Below, one piece after another: positions 35,775 to 44,007 of a stretch of 64,000 nt of DNA. The number at the start of each line of letters is the position of its first letter. The stretch's first letter is position 1. The notes under the pieces are model-generated. The model was not told where the DNA came from. It saw only the letters and a program-made list of their open reading frames with translations, and did no database searches. Source of the DNA: Isachenkonia alkalipeptolytica (GTDB lineage Bacteria; Bacillota; Clostridia; Peptostreptococcales; T1SED10-28); assembly GCF_009910325.1 (NCBI RefSeq), contig NZ_SUMG01000013.1, positions 1 to 64,000 on the forward strand, written 5' to 3'. The position numbers and the translations under genes are program-made.

Positions 35775-37577
35775 TTGAGTAAATCAAAGAAATTTCAGAA
35801 GAAGAAACACAAGAATAAAACCTATAAGGGGATCTTGGGCATTTTACCCCTTGCTGCGATCCTTGGGATCTTACCTCTTATTGTCTATATGAGAGTTATT
35901 CCTGTAGAGCCTGAACTACAAAGCTACTGGACAGATGTAAACAATGTTGATTTTTTCCATTATTACAAATCACAGTTTTTGGTTGCCATGGCAAGTATTA
36001 CTTTGATAATCCTGGGATTTACCGGAACTTTTCAGTGGAAGGTATACAAAAAGTATTACATACTTACAGGACTACTTGCAGTGACTGCTATTTTATCTAC
36101 TATTTTCACCAGTACACCTGCCATTGCCACTTCCGGCTTTTATGATCGCTATGAAGGGATTTATGCAACCCTTTCTTATTTAGTGATCTTTTTGGGGGCT
36201 ATGCACCTGGTTAATACAGAAAAACAAGTGAAATTTTTGATTGGAACCCTTGTTGCTTCTGCTACTGTGATGAGCTTTGTCGGACTTAGTCAATTTCTGA
36301 ACCGAGACATATTTGCCACTGACTTTTTCAGACGATTAATCCTTCCCCGGGAATACCACCACATTGCCGATGAAGTGTCCATCAATTTTGGTGCAAGAAG
36401 AATCTATGGAACCCTATACAACCCAAACTATGTGGGTAGTTATGTAGCCCTTATGTTTCCTTTAGGCGTAGTGGGGATTTATTACTTCAAAAAACTTTGG
36501 CAAAAATCCCTGGCTGCTGTCTTTATAGTCCTACAGCTTCTTTTACTCCTTGGCTCTCAGTCTCGAGCAGGTTTTGTGGGTGTGGCCTTTTCCTTTCTAG
36601 TGCTACTTCTGTTTTACAGAAAGACGCTAATCGCTCAGTGGAAACAATCCCTTGCAGCTTTCCTTATATTACTGATGGGATTTGTGGGAGTAAACACCGT
36701 TACAGAAGGGCTGACCTTCGACCGGATATTTGACTTTTCCATTGGGGAAAGTCGTGCTTATCGAAACTGGGGTTTTGAAGGCATCGATGCGGAGGATAAT
36801 GAGTTAACCCTAACCATGAGTGGTGAAAGCATGACGATAGAGTATATTGAAGGGGAGCCCATGGCTTTTTATAATGAAAGCGGCGAAGAACTTTCTTATA
36901 GTTTAAACAATGAAACGCAGGAAGTAGAGTTTGATAATGAAGACTTAGATTCCTTTGACCTTGCATTGAAACAATACGCTGAAGGGTTAGTTGTAGAACA
37001 GAGTATAGGAAGTGGTCGTGATCTTCATTTCTTAGCCCTTAGTAGTGGTTTTTACCTCCTGGGACCCCACGGAGAAACCCCTGCCTATGAAGATGTCCCT
37101 TCCATTGGATTTGAAAACAGTGGACAGTTTGCTTCCGGAAGAGGACATATTTGGTCTAGAACTTTTCCACTGTTAACGGAAACCTTACTAATTGGTCATG
37201 GTCCCGACACCTTTCCACTGAACTTTCCACAAGAGGATTACATTGGGAAACTAAAGTATCATGCGCGGACCACAATTGTTGTTGACAAAGTCCATAATAT
37301 GTACTTACAGTCAGCGGTGGAAACCGGTGTACTATCGGCCCTAGCAATGATCATCTTATTCGGTATCTATCTGTGGGAATCTACAGCCCTGTACCTTCAC
37401 CGTAAAAAGGAATCCTTCATCGAAGCTACGGGATTGATCCTCTTCATTGCTACCATCGGTTATCTTTTAGCCGGAATTTTCAACGACAGTGCGGTATCTG
37501 TTGCCCCTATTTTCTGGATTCTTTTAGGGATGGGTGTTGCAGTAAATAAAACCTTAGAAAAGGAAGACACTCTTTAA
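35775..37577 (+). CDS. O-antigen ligase/polymerase family (Wzy-like) protein with large external insert
   Basis: This is a membrane protein of 600 residues with about ten hydrophobic segments. A very basic N-terminus (KKFQKKKHKNK) faces the cytoplasm. The Wzy_C-type region contains SQSRAGFVGVAFSFLVLLLF, and further on RGHIWSRTFPLL, GHGPDTFPLNFP and VHNMYLQSAVETG. An insert of about 160 residues (roughly 315-455), acidic and beta-prone, lies between the membrane segments, which makes the protein longer than most relatives. It probably polymerises or ligates a lipid-linked glycan outside the membrane. It begins with TTG, supported by GGAGGGAG at 8 bases, and converges on a Wzz-type gene that is a likely partner. 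Confidence 0.85.
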   Translation: MSKSKKFQKKKHKNKTYKGILGILPLAAILGILPLIVYMRVIPVEPELQSYWTDVNNVDFFHYYKSQFLVAMASITLIILGFTGTFQWKVYKKYYILTGLLAVTAILSTIFTSTPAIATSGFYDRYEGIYATLSYLVIFLGAMHLVNTEKQVKFLIGTLVASATVMSFVGLSQFLNRDIFATDFFRRLILPREYHHIADEVSINFGARRIYGTLYNPNYVGSYVALMFPLGVVGIYYFKKLWQKSLAAVFIVLQLLLLLGSQSRAGFVGVAFSFLVLLLFYRKTLIAQWKQSLAAFLILLMGFVGVNTVTEGLTFDRIFDFSIGESRAYRNWGFEGIDAEDNELTLTMSGESMTIEYIEGEPMAFYNESGEELSYSLNNETQEVEFDNEDLDSFDLALKQYAEGLVVEQSIGSGRDLHFLALSSGFYLLGPHGETPAYEDVPSIGFENSGQFASGRGHIWSRTFPLLTETLLIGHGPDTFPLNFPQEDYIGKLKYHARTTIVVDKVHNMYLQSAVETGVLSALAMIILFGIYLWESTALYLHRKKESFIEATGLILFIATIGYLLAGIFNDSAVSVAPIFWILLGMGVAVNKTLEKEDTL

Positions 37578-37593
37578 ATCCAATACCGTAATA

Positions 37594-37639
37594 AAAAAGC
37601 GTAACGCGACCAACTCAGTTTGTCGCGTTACGCTTTTTT
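37594..37639. terminator. Bidirectional terminator between wzy- and wzz-like genes
   Basis: GCGTAACGCGAC and GTCGCGTTACGC form a perfect 12-bp stem flanked by A6 and T6, so both convergent transcripts can end here. Confidence 0.92.
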
Positions 37640-37649
37640 CATAACTAGG

Positions 37650-38735
37650 CTATTCTTTTCTTTTTGAAGCTTTATTTTCCTGCTTTCCTGTGCTCTCCCA
37701 ATAGTGCTTAAAAAATGCTATAAAAACGCCAAGCATTAAACCCAGCACCCCTCCAATCGCTAAGTTTAGGGTGTTGTTAGGTCCAACTTTGCTCTCTTCA
37801 AGTTGCGGTGGATTTACCACGGTTACAAGATTCCGCATAGAATTAGATACGCTGTCTCTAAAATGATCGGTATTCAGCGTTTCTTGGTACTTAGTCAGTG
37901 CTTCGACCTCCTCTTCCAGTTCATCTAAGCTCTGTTGCACATTATGAAGCTGTACCTCCGTTGCAGAAGCTTCCATCTTCTTTTCTGTCAGCTCTTCTTG
38001 CAACCTTAAGTATGGAGGGTTGAGTTCCTGGGTTATTATTTTATCCCCTTCAAGCTCTGAAATATCCAAATCTTGAAGAGAAGATACCATTAAAGAGTAC
38101 TCTGCTTCACTAATTAATGCATTTTCCAGATTTAGAGCGATGGAAGTCCCTTCTATTAACCCTTCCAAATTCTCTTTGTCTTCCACCAAAGTTTCCAACT
38201 CTTTTTCCAGGTTCATACTTTTTGTATTATATTCATTATAAAAATGTTCAATCGCCATTCTTCTTAACATCATCTCGACTTGGGTTAAGTAATTTGCTAA
38301 GTGAATACGGTTTAGTTCATAGGCTTCCCCAGGAGAGCTACCGGAGAATGTAAGGTTAAAAGACCCCGTATCCTGAATATTGCTGGTACTCATTCTTCCA
38401 TCCAAACTTGACCGGGTCAACTCCCCATCATAGTCGCGAAGGGTTTTCTCCATTGTATAGGGATGGTTTAGCACCAGTTTGTATTCATCCATGGTATCCA
38501 TGGGTATCCTATAACTTCCGTAGGGAGTACTGACCTCCTCTTGTAGGTTCACGGTGATTGTGGATGTGCTTTCATAGGAATCTGATAATACTACTAAAGT
38601 ATAGAACGCCGCTGCTATAACTACCACCAGAGTTGTGGCAATCACTATGTACTTTTCTCTTACCAGGGTCTCTATCAGTTCCCGTAAACTGATCTCTTCT
38701 TCCTGGTATTTGTTATTCTGCTGTTCTTGCTCCAT
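37650..38735 (-). CDS. Wzz-type polysaccharide chain-length determinant
   Basis: This polysaccharide co-polymerase has about 361 residues. It has the family layout: a short cytoplasmic N-terminus (SLRELIETLVREKY), a first membrane helix (about 29-50), a long extracellular coiled-coil region with Glu-rich helices (about 160-300), and a second membrane helix (NLAIGGVLGLMLGVFIAFF) before a basic tail. Proteins of this type control the length of polymers made by Wzy. No tyrosine kinase domain is attached. GGAGG favours the ATG at 38735 over the one five codons upstream. A good promoter lies about 60 bases upstream. Confidence 0.9.
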   Translation of the reverse strand: MEQEQQNNKYQEEEISLRELIETLVREKYIVIATTLVVVIAAAFYTLVVLSDSYESTSTITVNLQEEVSTPYGSYRIPMDTMDEYKLVLNHPYTMEKTLRDYDGELTRSSLDGRMSTSNIQDTGSFNLTFSGSSPGEAYELNRIHLANYLTQVEMMLRRMAIEHFYNEYNTKSMNLEKELETLVEDKENLEGLIEGTSIALNLENALISEAEYSLMVSSLQDLDISELEGDKIITQELNPPYLRLQEELTEKKMEASATEVQLHNVQQSLDELEEEVEALTKYQETLNTDHFRDSVSNSMRNLVTVVNPPQLEESKVGPNNTLNLAIGGVLGLMLGVFIAFFKHYWESTGKQENKASKRKE

Positions 38736-38790
38736 AAAATCCTCCTTCATTATATTTTAAACTTGATCCGTATAAATGGTCAGCATATTT

Positions 38791-38819
38791 ATCATAAAGG
38801 AATTTTCCTTTTTTTGCAA
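38791..38819 (-). promoter_or_regulatory. Sigma-A promoter for the wzz-like gene
   Basis: On the minus strand TTGCAA (38814-38819) and TATGAT (38791-38796) are 17 bases apart. The spacer contains the dyad AAGGAAAATTCCTT, a possible regulator site. Confidence 0.6.
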
Positions 38820-38933
38820 GGCTTTGGAAGTAAATATCGATAAAAAGATATATATTCATAGAAATACTGAAGGCTTTGTTAACCGGATGTTATTATAGTT
38901 ATTGTGCTTTATTGTTGGCTAACAAAAAAAAGA

Positions 38934-40436
38934 GGGTCTATAATATATGGTGTTGGTGGATAAAAAACCAATACCATATTTTTTTACAAAAAAATGATGA
39001 GACAATGATAAAATCCTGATAAAATATAATCGCCAAACCATATCTTAAAGGAGTGATATCATGTCTCATCAATACGATTTTATAACAGATTTATTAGATT
39101 TAAAAGACCCTAATATTAAGTTTTTCGATGACTTTTACAGTGAAGAAGTTATCGATGGGGTTCAAAACAAGATTTTCCAAGGGACTCTTACTTACCAGCC
39201 CCATGCTTGTTATCAGTGTGGAACCTTATTCGATGAACAGATCACTAAACATGGGTTTAAGGTCTCTACGATCAAACTGGTACATATATCCGGATTACCT
39301 AGTTATCTCCGGCTGAAAAAACAGCGGTATTCTTGTAAGCACTGCGAATCAACTTTTACCCTTACGACCCGTGTTGTCGATAAGCATTGCCATATTTCGA
39401 GAAATATCAAGTTATCCATTGCACTTAAAGCGAAAGACAAAGTATCTGAAAAGGACATTGCCAAAGAACATAATGTCTCGCACTCTACGGTAAATCGCTT
39501 GGTTAATAGTTTTTATAAACACCATAAGCCAAGTTATCATCATCTACCGAAACATTTGTGTTTCGATGAATTCAAGTCGGTTAAATCCGCTGCAGGAGCC
39601 ATGTCTTTTATCTTTTGTGATGGAGATAACGGAAAAATTGTAGATATTTTAGAAGATCGACGTTTGCCGGCGCTAATCAATTACTTCCTAAAGTATAAAA
39701 AGTCGGCTCGAAACAACGTTGAAACCATTGTTATCGATATGTATAGCCCGTATATTTCGCTCATTAAAAAGCTTTTTCCCAGGGCAAAAATTGTTATCGA
39801 TAAGTTCCATATCGTACAGCTTTTTAATCGATCCTTCAACCAAACTCGAGTTCAAGTTATGAATGCCTCAAAAAAAGATTACAACAAGTTCAAGAAATAC
39901 TGGAAGTTGCTGTTAATGGATCCCGCTAAATTAACTGATCAGACCTTCCGATACTGTCGCTCTTTTAAGAAACCTATGCGCCCCATGGACATTGTCGACG
40001 CTTTACTAGATCTTAGCCCTGAACTTAAAGCCTCCTACGAACTTTACCACGGGGTCCGCATCGCGATGAAAAATCAAGATTTTCATCAGCTACAATTGAT
40101 ATGCCAGAAGTATAAATCAACGGTTTCCAGCTATATGAAAACGTCTATTAAAACGCTTGAAAAGTACGCTGATTATGTGCAAAACACTTTGGAATACTCT
40201 TATACCAATGGAATCCTTGAAGGGCTCAACAACAAGATCAAGGTCATTAAACGAATCGCTTTTGGTTATCGATGTTTTTTCCATCTTAAGAATCGCATCA
40301 TGATTACACAAAACTTAGCCAATTTAAAAACAGCATAAGGAGACTATTTAACTCCCTATGCTGCAGTATTATATTTATTCTGTTTTATCATCCATCATCA
40401 TAAAAATAGTTTACCAACACTACTTGACAAAGAACC
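38934..40436 (+). mobile_element. ISL3-family insertion sequence with 8-bp target duplication
   Basis: The element is 1503 bp. The target duplication AAAAAAGA is present at 38926-38933 and 40437-40444. The ends are imperfect inverted repeats: the left begins GGGTCTATAATATATGGTGT and the right, inverted, begins GGTTCTTTGTCAAGTAGTGT, both running into GTTGGT. An 8-bp duplication is normal for ISL3 elements. It lies in the T-tract of the terminator of the S-layer-like gene at 40528. Confidence 0.95.
39061..40338 (+). CDS. ISL3-family transposase
   Basis: This intact transposase has 425 residues. An N-terminal zinc-binding region has CYQCG and CKHCES (the zf-ISL3 type), followed by a helix-turn-helix (KDIAKEHNVSHSTVNRLV). 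The DDE-type catalytic domain includes FDEFKSVK (first Asp), VIDMYSPY (second Asp) and NGILEGLNNKIKVIKR (Glu). AAAGGAGTG lies before the ATG. It is the only gene of the element, and its lack of damage together with perfect target duplications suggests a recent insertion. Confidence 0.96.
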   Translation: MSHQYDFITDLLDLKDPNIKFFDDFYSEEVIDGVQNKIFQGTLTYQPHACYQCGTLFDEQITKHGFKVSTIKLVHISGLPSYLRLKKQRYSCKHCESTFTLTTRVVDKHCHISRNIKLSIALKAKDKVSEKDIAKEHNVSHSTVNRLVNSFYKHHKPSYHHLPKHLCFDEFKSVKSAAGAMSFIFCDGDNGKIVDILEDRRLPALINYFLKYKKSARNNVETIVIDMYSPYISLIKKLFPRAKIVIDKFHIVQLFNRSFNQTRVQVMNASKKDYNKFKKYWKLLLMDPAKLTDQTFRYCRSFKKPMRPMDIVDALLDLSPELKASYELYHGVRIAMKNQDFHQLQLICQKYKSTVSSYMKTSIKTLEKYADYVQNTLEYSYTNGILEGLNNKIKVIKRIAFGYRCFFHLKNRIMITQNLANLKTA

Positions 40437-40442
40437 AAAAAA

Positions 40443-40480
40443 GATCCCCAAACAAGGTCTCCCTTGTTCGGGGTCTTTTT
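40443..40480 (-). terminator. Terminator of the S-layer-like gene, T-tract disrupted by ISL3
   Basis: GATCCCC and GGGGTC with AACAAGG/CCTTGTT form the stem. On the minus strand the T-run TCTTTTTT continues directly into the ISL3 end, because the element inserted in that tract and duplicated it. The terminator may still work, since six T remain. Confidence 0.75.
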
Positions 40481-40527
40481 CTAGCTTATTCTTTTTAAGA
40501 TTGTTTAATAAGAATCTTTAAGAATGA

Positions 40528-43395
40528 TTAGTCTTGATCTTCGATGGTTACTTCAATTACAAAGTCAACAGCGATTTCTGTTTCATCATCCATTGTAATC
40601 TTGTCAATATAAAGTGTAGCTTGTCCTTCTACTTCTGCATTAAAACCACTGTCAATAGGATCCTCATCATTTACTACAGAAGTATTCGTAGATACTACGG
40701 TGAAGGATTTAATATCATCAGTTTTATCATCGTCACCCTTGGTAATTTCTACAGCGTCTTTAAGTTCACCAAATAATGCTGTACCTGTAGTTGTTGTAAT
40801 TGTAGCATCAAGTTGCTCTACTTCATACTCAGGTCGAGAGTCGGTTACTTCGAAGCTTTCGGTAAAGGTTAATCCTCCATCTAGCTCTGCAGCAACTGTG
40901 TATTCACCAGCTGCTTCTAATTCAATAGCTGCATCAGTAGTTGTAGAAATGTTTAATGCCTGTCCTGTAGTAGTTGTGTTTTGTTCATTATTTTCAACTA
41001 AATCACCATCTTCATCTAAAACGGTCCATTCAACATCTTCTTCTGCATCACCAGTTCTTAAGCCGTCAGCATCTACTGGATATAATTCTGCTGTGAATTT
41101 ATTAGTGTAATCATCTCCAGTTTCTAAATCTAAATCAGTTACACCTCGAAGTTCATAATCTTCTTGTGCACCGTGTTGAATTACATTTACAGTAAGTTCT
41201 GCTTCTACATCATCTTGCTCAACAGTTATTACTGCAGTTCCTGCATCTCCTTGTACTTTGAAATCAATAGCTCCTTTAGTTGTATTTACAACTAGGTCTG
41301 TAATGACATCTTCGTCTTCGTCATCAGTTTCAACTTCTAAATCGTCAAGATCTGTACTATATTCTTCTCCATATTGATCAAGCAGTTTGACCGGTACAGA
41401 AGTTCCATCAGTATCTAACACTGAAAGATCTAATTCAGAAATAGCTTCGTCATCAGAGTCTAAGAACACAATCTCCGTTAACTCAGCAGCTTCTAATACT
41501 TCCATGCTGTATACAGTTGAAACATCTCCAGCTTCAACCATTACATCTACTTCACCTTCGCTTCGAGGAGTTAATCGTCCTGATTCCTCATCAACGATTA
41601 ACACACTTGGATCAGCAGAAGAGAACTCTAAAGCACTTGTAGTAGTGAATGTGTCATTACCATATTGGTCAATTAACTGTGGTACTAGGTAGTATCCGGT
41701 TTGTCCCATAGTAATATCTTGCTTTAGTTCTTCTTCATCAATTAGGTCTTCCCAATCGATATCTTCGTTACCGTCATCAGTGTAAGGAGCATCTAGAATT
41801 GTAAATGTACCGAACTCGTCGATATCTGTTTCTGAGAATACTACTCTTACTCTTTCACTTTCGAACTCGTTCTCATCTTCGTCTTCGTAAGAAAGTGTGA
41901 AGAATACTACTTTACCGTCATCTTGTGCTGGAATAGTTACTTCACCATCTTCAGCGTCAACACCTGTAATATTCGCTTCCACATCAACATCTACAATTGT
42001 TGCAACGTCAACATAGGTAGAAGTTAACACTTCATAGTCTACTTTGAATTCTTGATCTGCTGCTGCAGTAAAGTCAGTTCCGTCAACTTCGATTGCAACT
42101 ACATCACCTTGAAGATACTCAAAGGTATACTCTGCAGTTTCATCATCTAAGTTCACAACGATTGAATATTCTTCTTCATCTTCTAATGCATTAAAGAAGG
42201 ATACTTCAGCTACGTTGTCTTCCGCGTCTACTCCGCTTGCAAATACTCGCGTACCTGCTTCGTTTCTTACAACTACGTCCGCTCTTTCTAAGTCTTCAAC
42301 GTCTTTGTTGAATTCCATTTCAAGAGTTCTGGGTGTAAGTGCAGTTACATCTAATACTGCTAAGTCTTGAATGATGTTTGCCATAGCAGCTTCAACAATT
42401 GACTCTGGAATAGCTACCGGTCCACCAATAGCTTGGAAACCAGTTTTGGTTTGTAGTAAAGCTAAAGCATCTTCATTTTGATCTGATAACCAGTCTCTAT
42501 CTTGACGTAAGTCTAAATAAACAACCGGCTCGCCTAAAGTAGAAGCGGCTACTGCGTCTACATAGCTCCATCCGTTAACTAGCGATACTGAATCAAAATC
42601 GTCAAAAGCTGCAAATTCAGCAACTTCGATGGAAGTTTCCACTCGATTTTCTCCAGCTAGTCGATTAGCAACAGAAACATCTTCCATTTCATCCAACTCG
42701 GTTTCAAGATCTGCAGATACTACATCTTCTCCACCAATGATGATTAGGTTTTCAATTCCTAATTCTTCGATCGCGTCTTTCGTTTCTTGTGGAATTCTGT
42801 TTTGTCCATTGTTTACCATAAGGATTGGATGTCCTTGAAGGGCTAAGGGTCCAGCAACTAAAGAGTCAACTTCTGCAAATCCATCTACGATGATTGCTGT
42901 GTTGTCTTTTGCTTCTCCCATATCCATTGCAACTTCTGCTGCAGTAGATTCTCGTCGTTCCCCTTCAACTCGTCGGTCTACGTTGTAGTTTTCTTCAAGT
43001 TCAGCTTCAACGTTTCCGCTTACTGCTGCTTCTCCACCAACGATGATTATGTTTTCAGGGTCTAAGCTTTTAAGTGCGTCGTTTGTTCCATTAGGGATTC
43101 GATCTTCTTGTACCAGTAAGATCTGAGCGTCCTCCGCTCCTGCTAATCCACTTGCAGTAAGTCCATCTACTACATTTGGAGCGTCGGCAGGTCCGTCCCC
43201 TTGTACGATAATCACCGTTTCTGGGTCTGGATCGTTTTGCTTAGCGATTTCATACGCGGTTAAGTACCGAGTGTCGCCGGCGATTCGGTATTCATCTGCA
43301 TCGTGAGCGTCTGCAAATACTGGTGCAGCAAATCCACCCATTACCGCAGCGAATACCATCATGATTGATAATAGTAGTGCTAGTTTTCTTTTCAC
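40528..43395 (-). CDS. Probable major S-layer protein: CWB2 repeats plus Ig-like domains
   Basis: This is a very acidic secreted protein of 955 residues. A signal peptide (LALLLSIMMVFAAVMGGFAA) is followed by three CWB2 repeats (about 38-360). The remaining 600 residues are beta-rich immunoglobulin-like modules, including Big2-like segments (SSADPSVLIVDEESGRLTP). No catalytic motif is seen. Codon choice differs from that of its CWB2 neighbours: Ala, Val, Ser and Thr codons mostly end in T or A, as expected for a highly expressed gene. The promoter is near consensus and the leader about 165 bases. These points fit a structural S-layer protein. GGAGG lies 9 bases before the GTG at 43395; the longer frame from a TTG reads through this ribosome site and was rejected. 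Confidence 0.88.
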   Translation of the reverse strand: MKRKLALLLSIMMVFAAVMGGFAAPVFADAHDADEYRIAGDTRYLTAYEIAKQNDPDPETVIIVQGDGPADAPNVVDGLTASGLAGAEDAQILLVQEDRIPNGTNDALKSLDPENIIIVGGEAAVSGNVEAELEENYNVDRRVEGERRESTAAEVAMDMGEAKDNTAIIVDGFAEVDSLVAGPLALQGHPILMVNNGQNRIPQETKDAIEELGIENLIIIGGEDVVSADLETELDEMEDVSVANRLAGENRVETSIEVAEFAAFDDFDSVSLVNGWSYVDAVAASTLGEPVVYLDLRQDRDWLSDQNEDALALLQTKTGFQAIGGPVAIPESIVEAAMANIIQDLAVLDVTALTPRTLEMEFNKDVEDLERADVVVRNEAGTRVFASGVDAEDNVAEVSFFNALEDEEEYSIVVNLDDETAEYTFEYLQGDVVAIEVDGTDFTAAADQEFKVDYEVLTSTYVDVATIVDVDVEANITGVDAEDGEVTIPAQDDGKVVFFTLSYEDEDENEFESERVRVVFSETDIDEFGTFTILDAPYTDDGNEDIDWEDLIDEEELKQDITMGQTGYYLVPQLIDQYGNDTFTTTSALEFSSADPSVLIVDEESGRLTPRSEGEVDVMVEAGDVSTVYSMEVLEAAELTEIVFLDSDDEAISELDLSVLDTDGTSVPVKLLDQYGEEYSTDLDDLEVETDDEDEDVITDLVVNTTKGAIDFKVQGDAGTAVITVEQDDVEAELTVNVIQHGAQEDYELRGVTDLDLETGDDYTNKFTAELYPVDADGLRTGDAEEDVEWTVLDEDGDLVENNEQNTTTTGQALNISTTTDAAIELEAAGEYTVAAELDGGLTFTESFEVTDSRPEYEVEQLDATITTTTGTALFGELKDAVEITKGDDDKTDDIKSFTVVSTNTSVVNDEDPIDSGFNAEVEGQATLYIDKITMDDETEIAVDFVIEVTIEDQD

Positions 43396-43570
43396 TGTGT
43401 AATTCCTCCTCCTGATATTTTTTTTGCCCGTCAATTTGCCATCTCTTTTCCGTCCTACCCTAAAAACCTTTAAAACTGCAATATGTATTGAGTTTTAAAG
43501 TGGACCATAAAACTCATGCGCAAACCGACGTAGCTTATTTCATGATCTTCAGAAATCATGACTTATACAT

Positions 43571-43599
43571 ATACTATAGAATTTTTCGCCTTCTGTCAA
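43571..43599 (-). promoter_or_regulatory. Strong sigma-A promoter and long leader of the S-layer-like gene
   Basis: On the minus strand TTGACA (43594-43599) and TAGTAT (43571-43576) are 17 bases apart. The leader from here to the GTG is about 165 bases and includes a hairpin (TCATGATTTC with GATCATGA, near 43538). Long structured leaders are common on S-layer genes and lengthen mRNA life; that role is inferred here. Confidence 0.7.
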
Positions 43600-43910
43600 T
43601 AGGATAATCCCTAATTTTTCGTGAAATTAAGGGGATTTCATTAAAATTAAGAATATTTAACAAATCCTTAAGGGTTCCATTTTTTGTCGATTTTTATTCG
43701 ACATTTTTTTCTTATTTTATTAAGGTCCCCGTCCCCGGAAAAAAATATGTTTTCCCATGATTTCTTCCCCCCTTTACTGTTTTAAATTTTTTTATCCTGT
43801 TTCACTTAATATTTCTTACAGTAGTATATATTCGCCGTAGTTTTTCAGAATTCCTGCTTTTTTTCTTTATTTTCTCTAATTTAAGTCCCCGGTCACAAAA
43901 AACGAAAAAA
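43600..43910. other. AT-rich intergenic region, no gene seen
   Basis: These bases separate the S-layer promoter from the terminator of the glycan operon. They are AT-rich with short C-runs (CCCCGTCCCC near 43728). I see no open frame or recognisable RNA. Confidence 0.5.
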
Positions 43911-43950
43911 GAAAAGCCCGGGCATCCTTCTATTTACCCAGGGCTTTTCC
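43911..43950 (-). terminator. Terminator of the glycan/autolysin operon
   Basis: GAAAAGCCC with an inner GGG pairs with GGGCTTTTC; on the minus strand the run TTTTCTTTTTTC follows. Confidence 0.8.
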
Positions 43951-44007
43951 TTTTAAAAGGGAATTATTTAAAAAACCAATGATTTTTTTTAACGTTCCAA
44001 CTTACTT

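Noticed and set aside
43490-43560. Possible further riboswitch in the S-layer leader because of a GCAAACC string
   Set aside because: The string lies on the plus strand, antisense to the gene, and the GACGCAAAG core and tetraloop are missing. The leader is long but shows no known aptamer.
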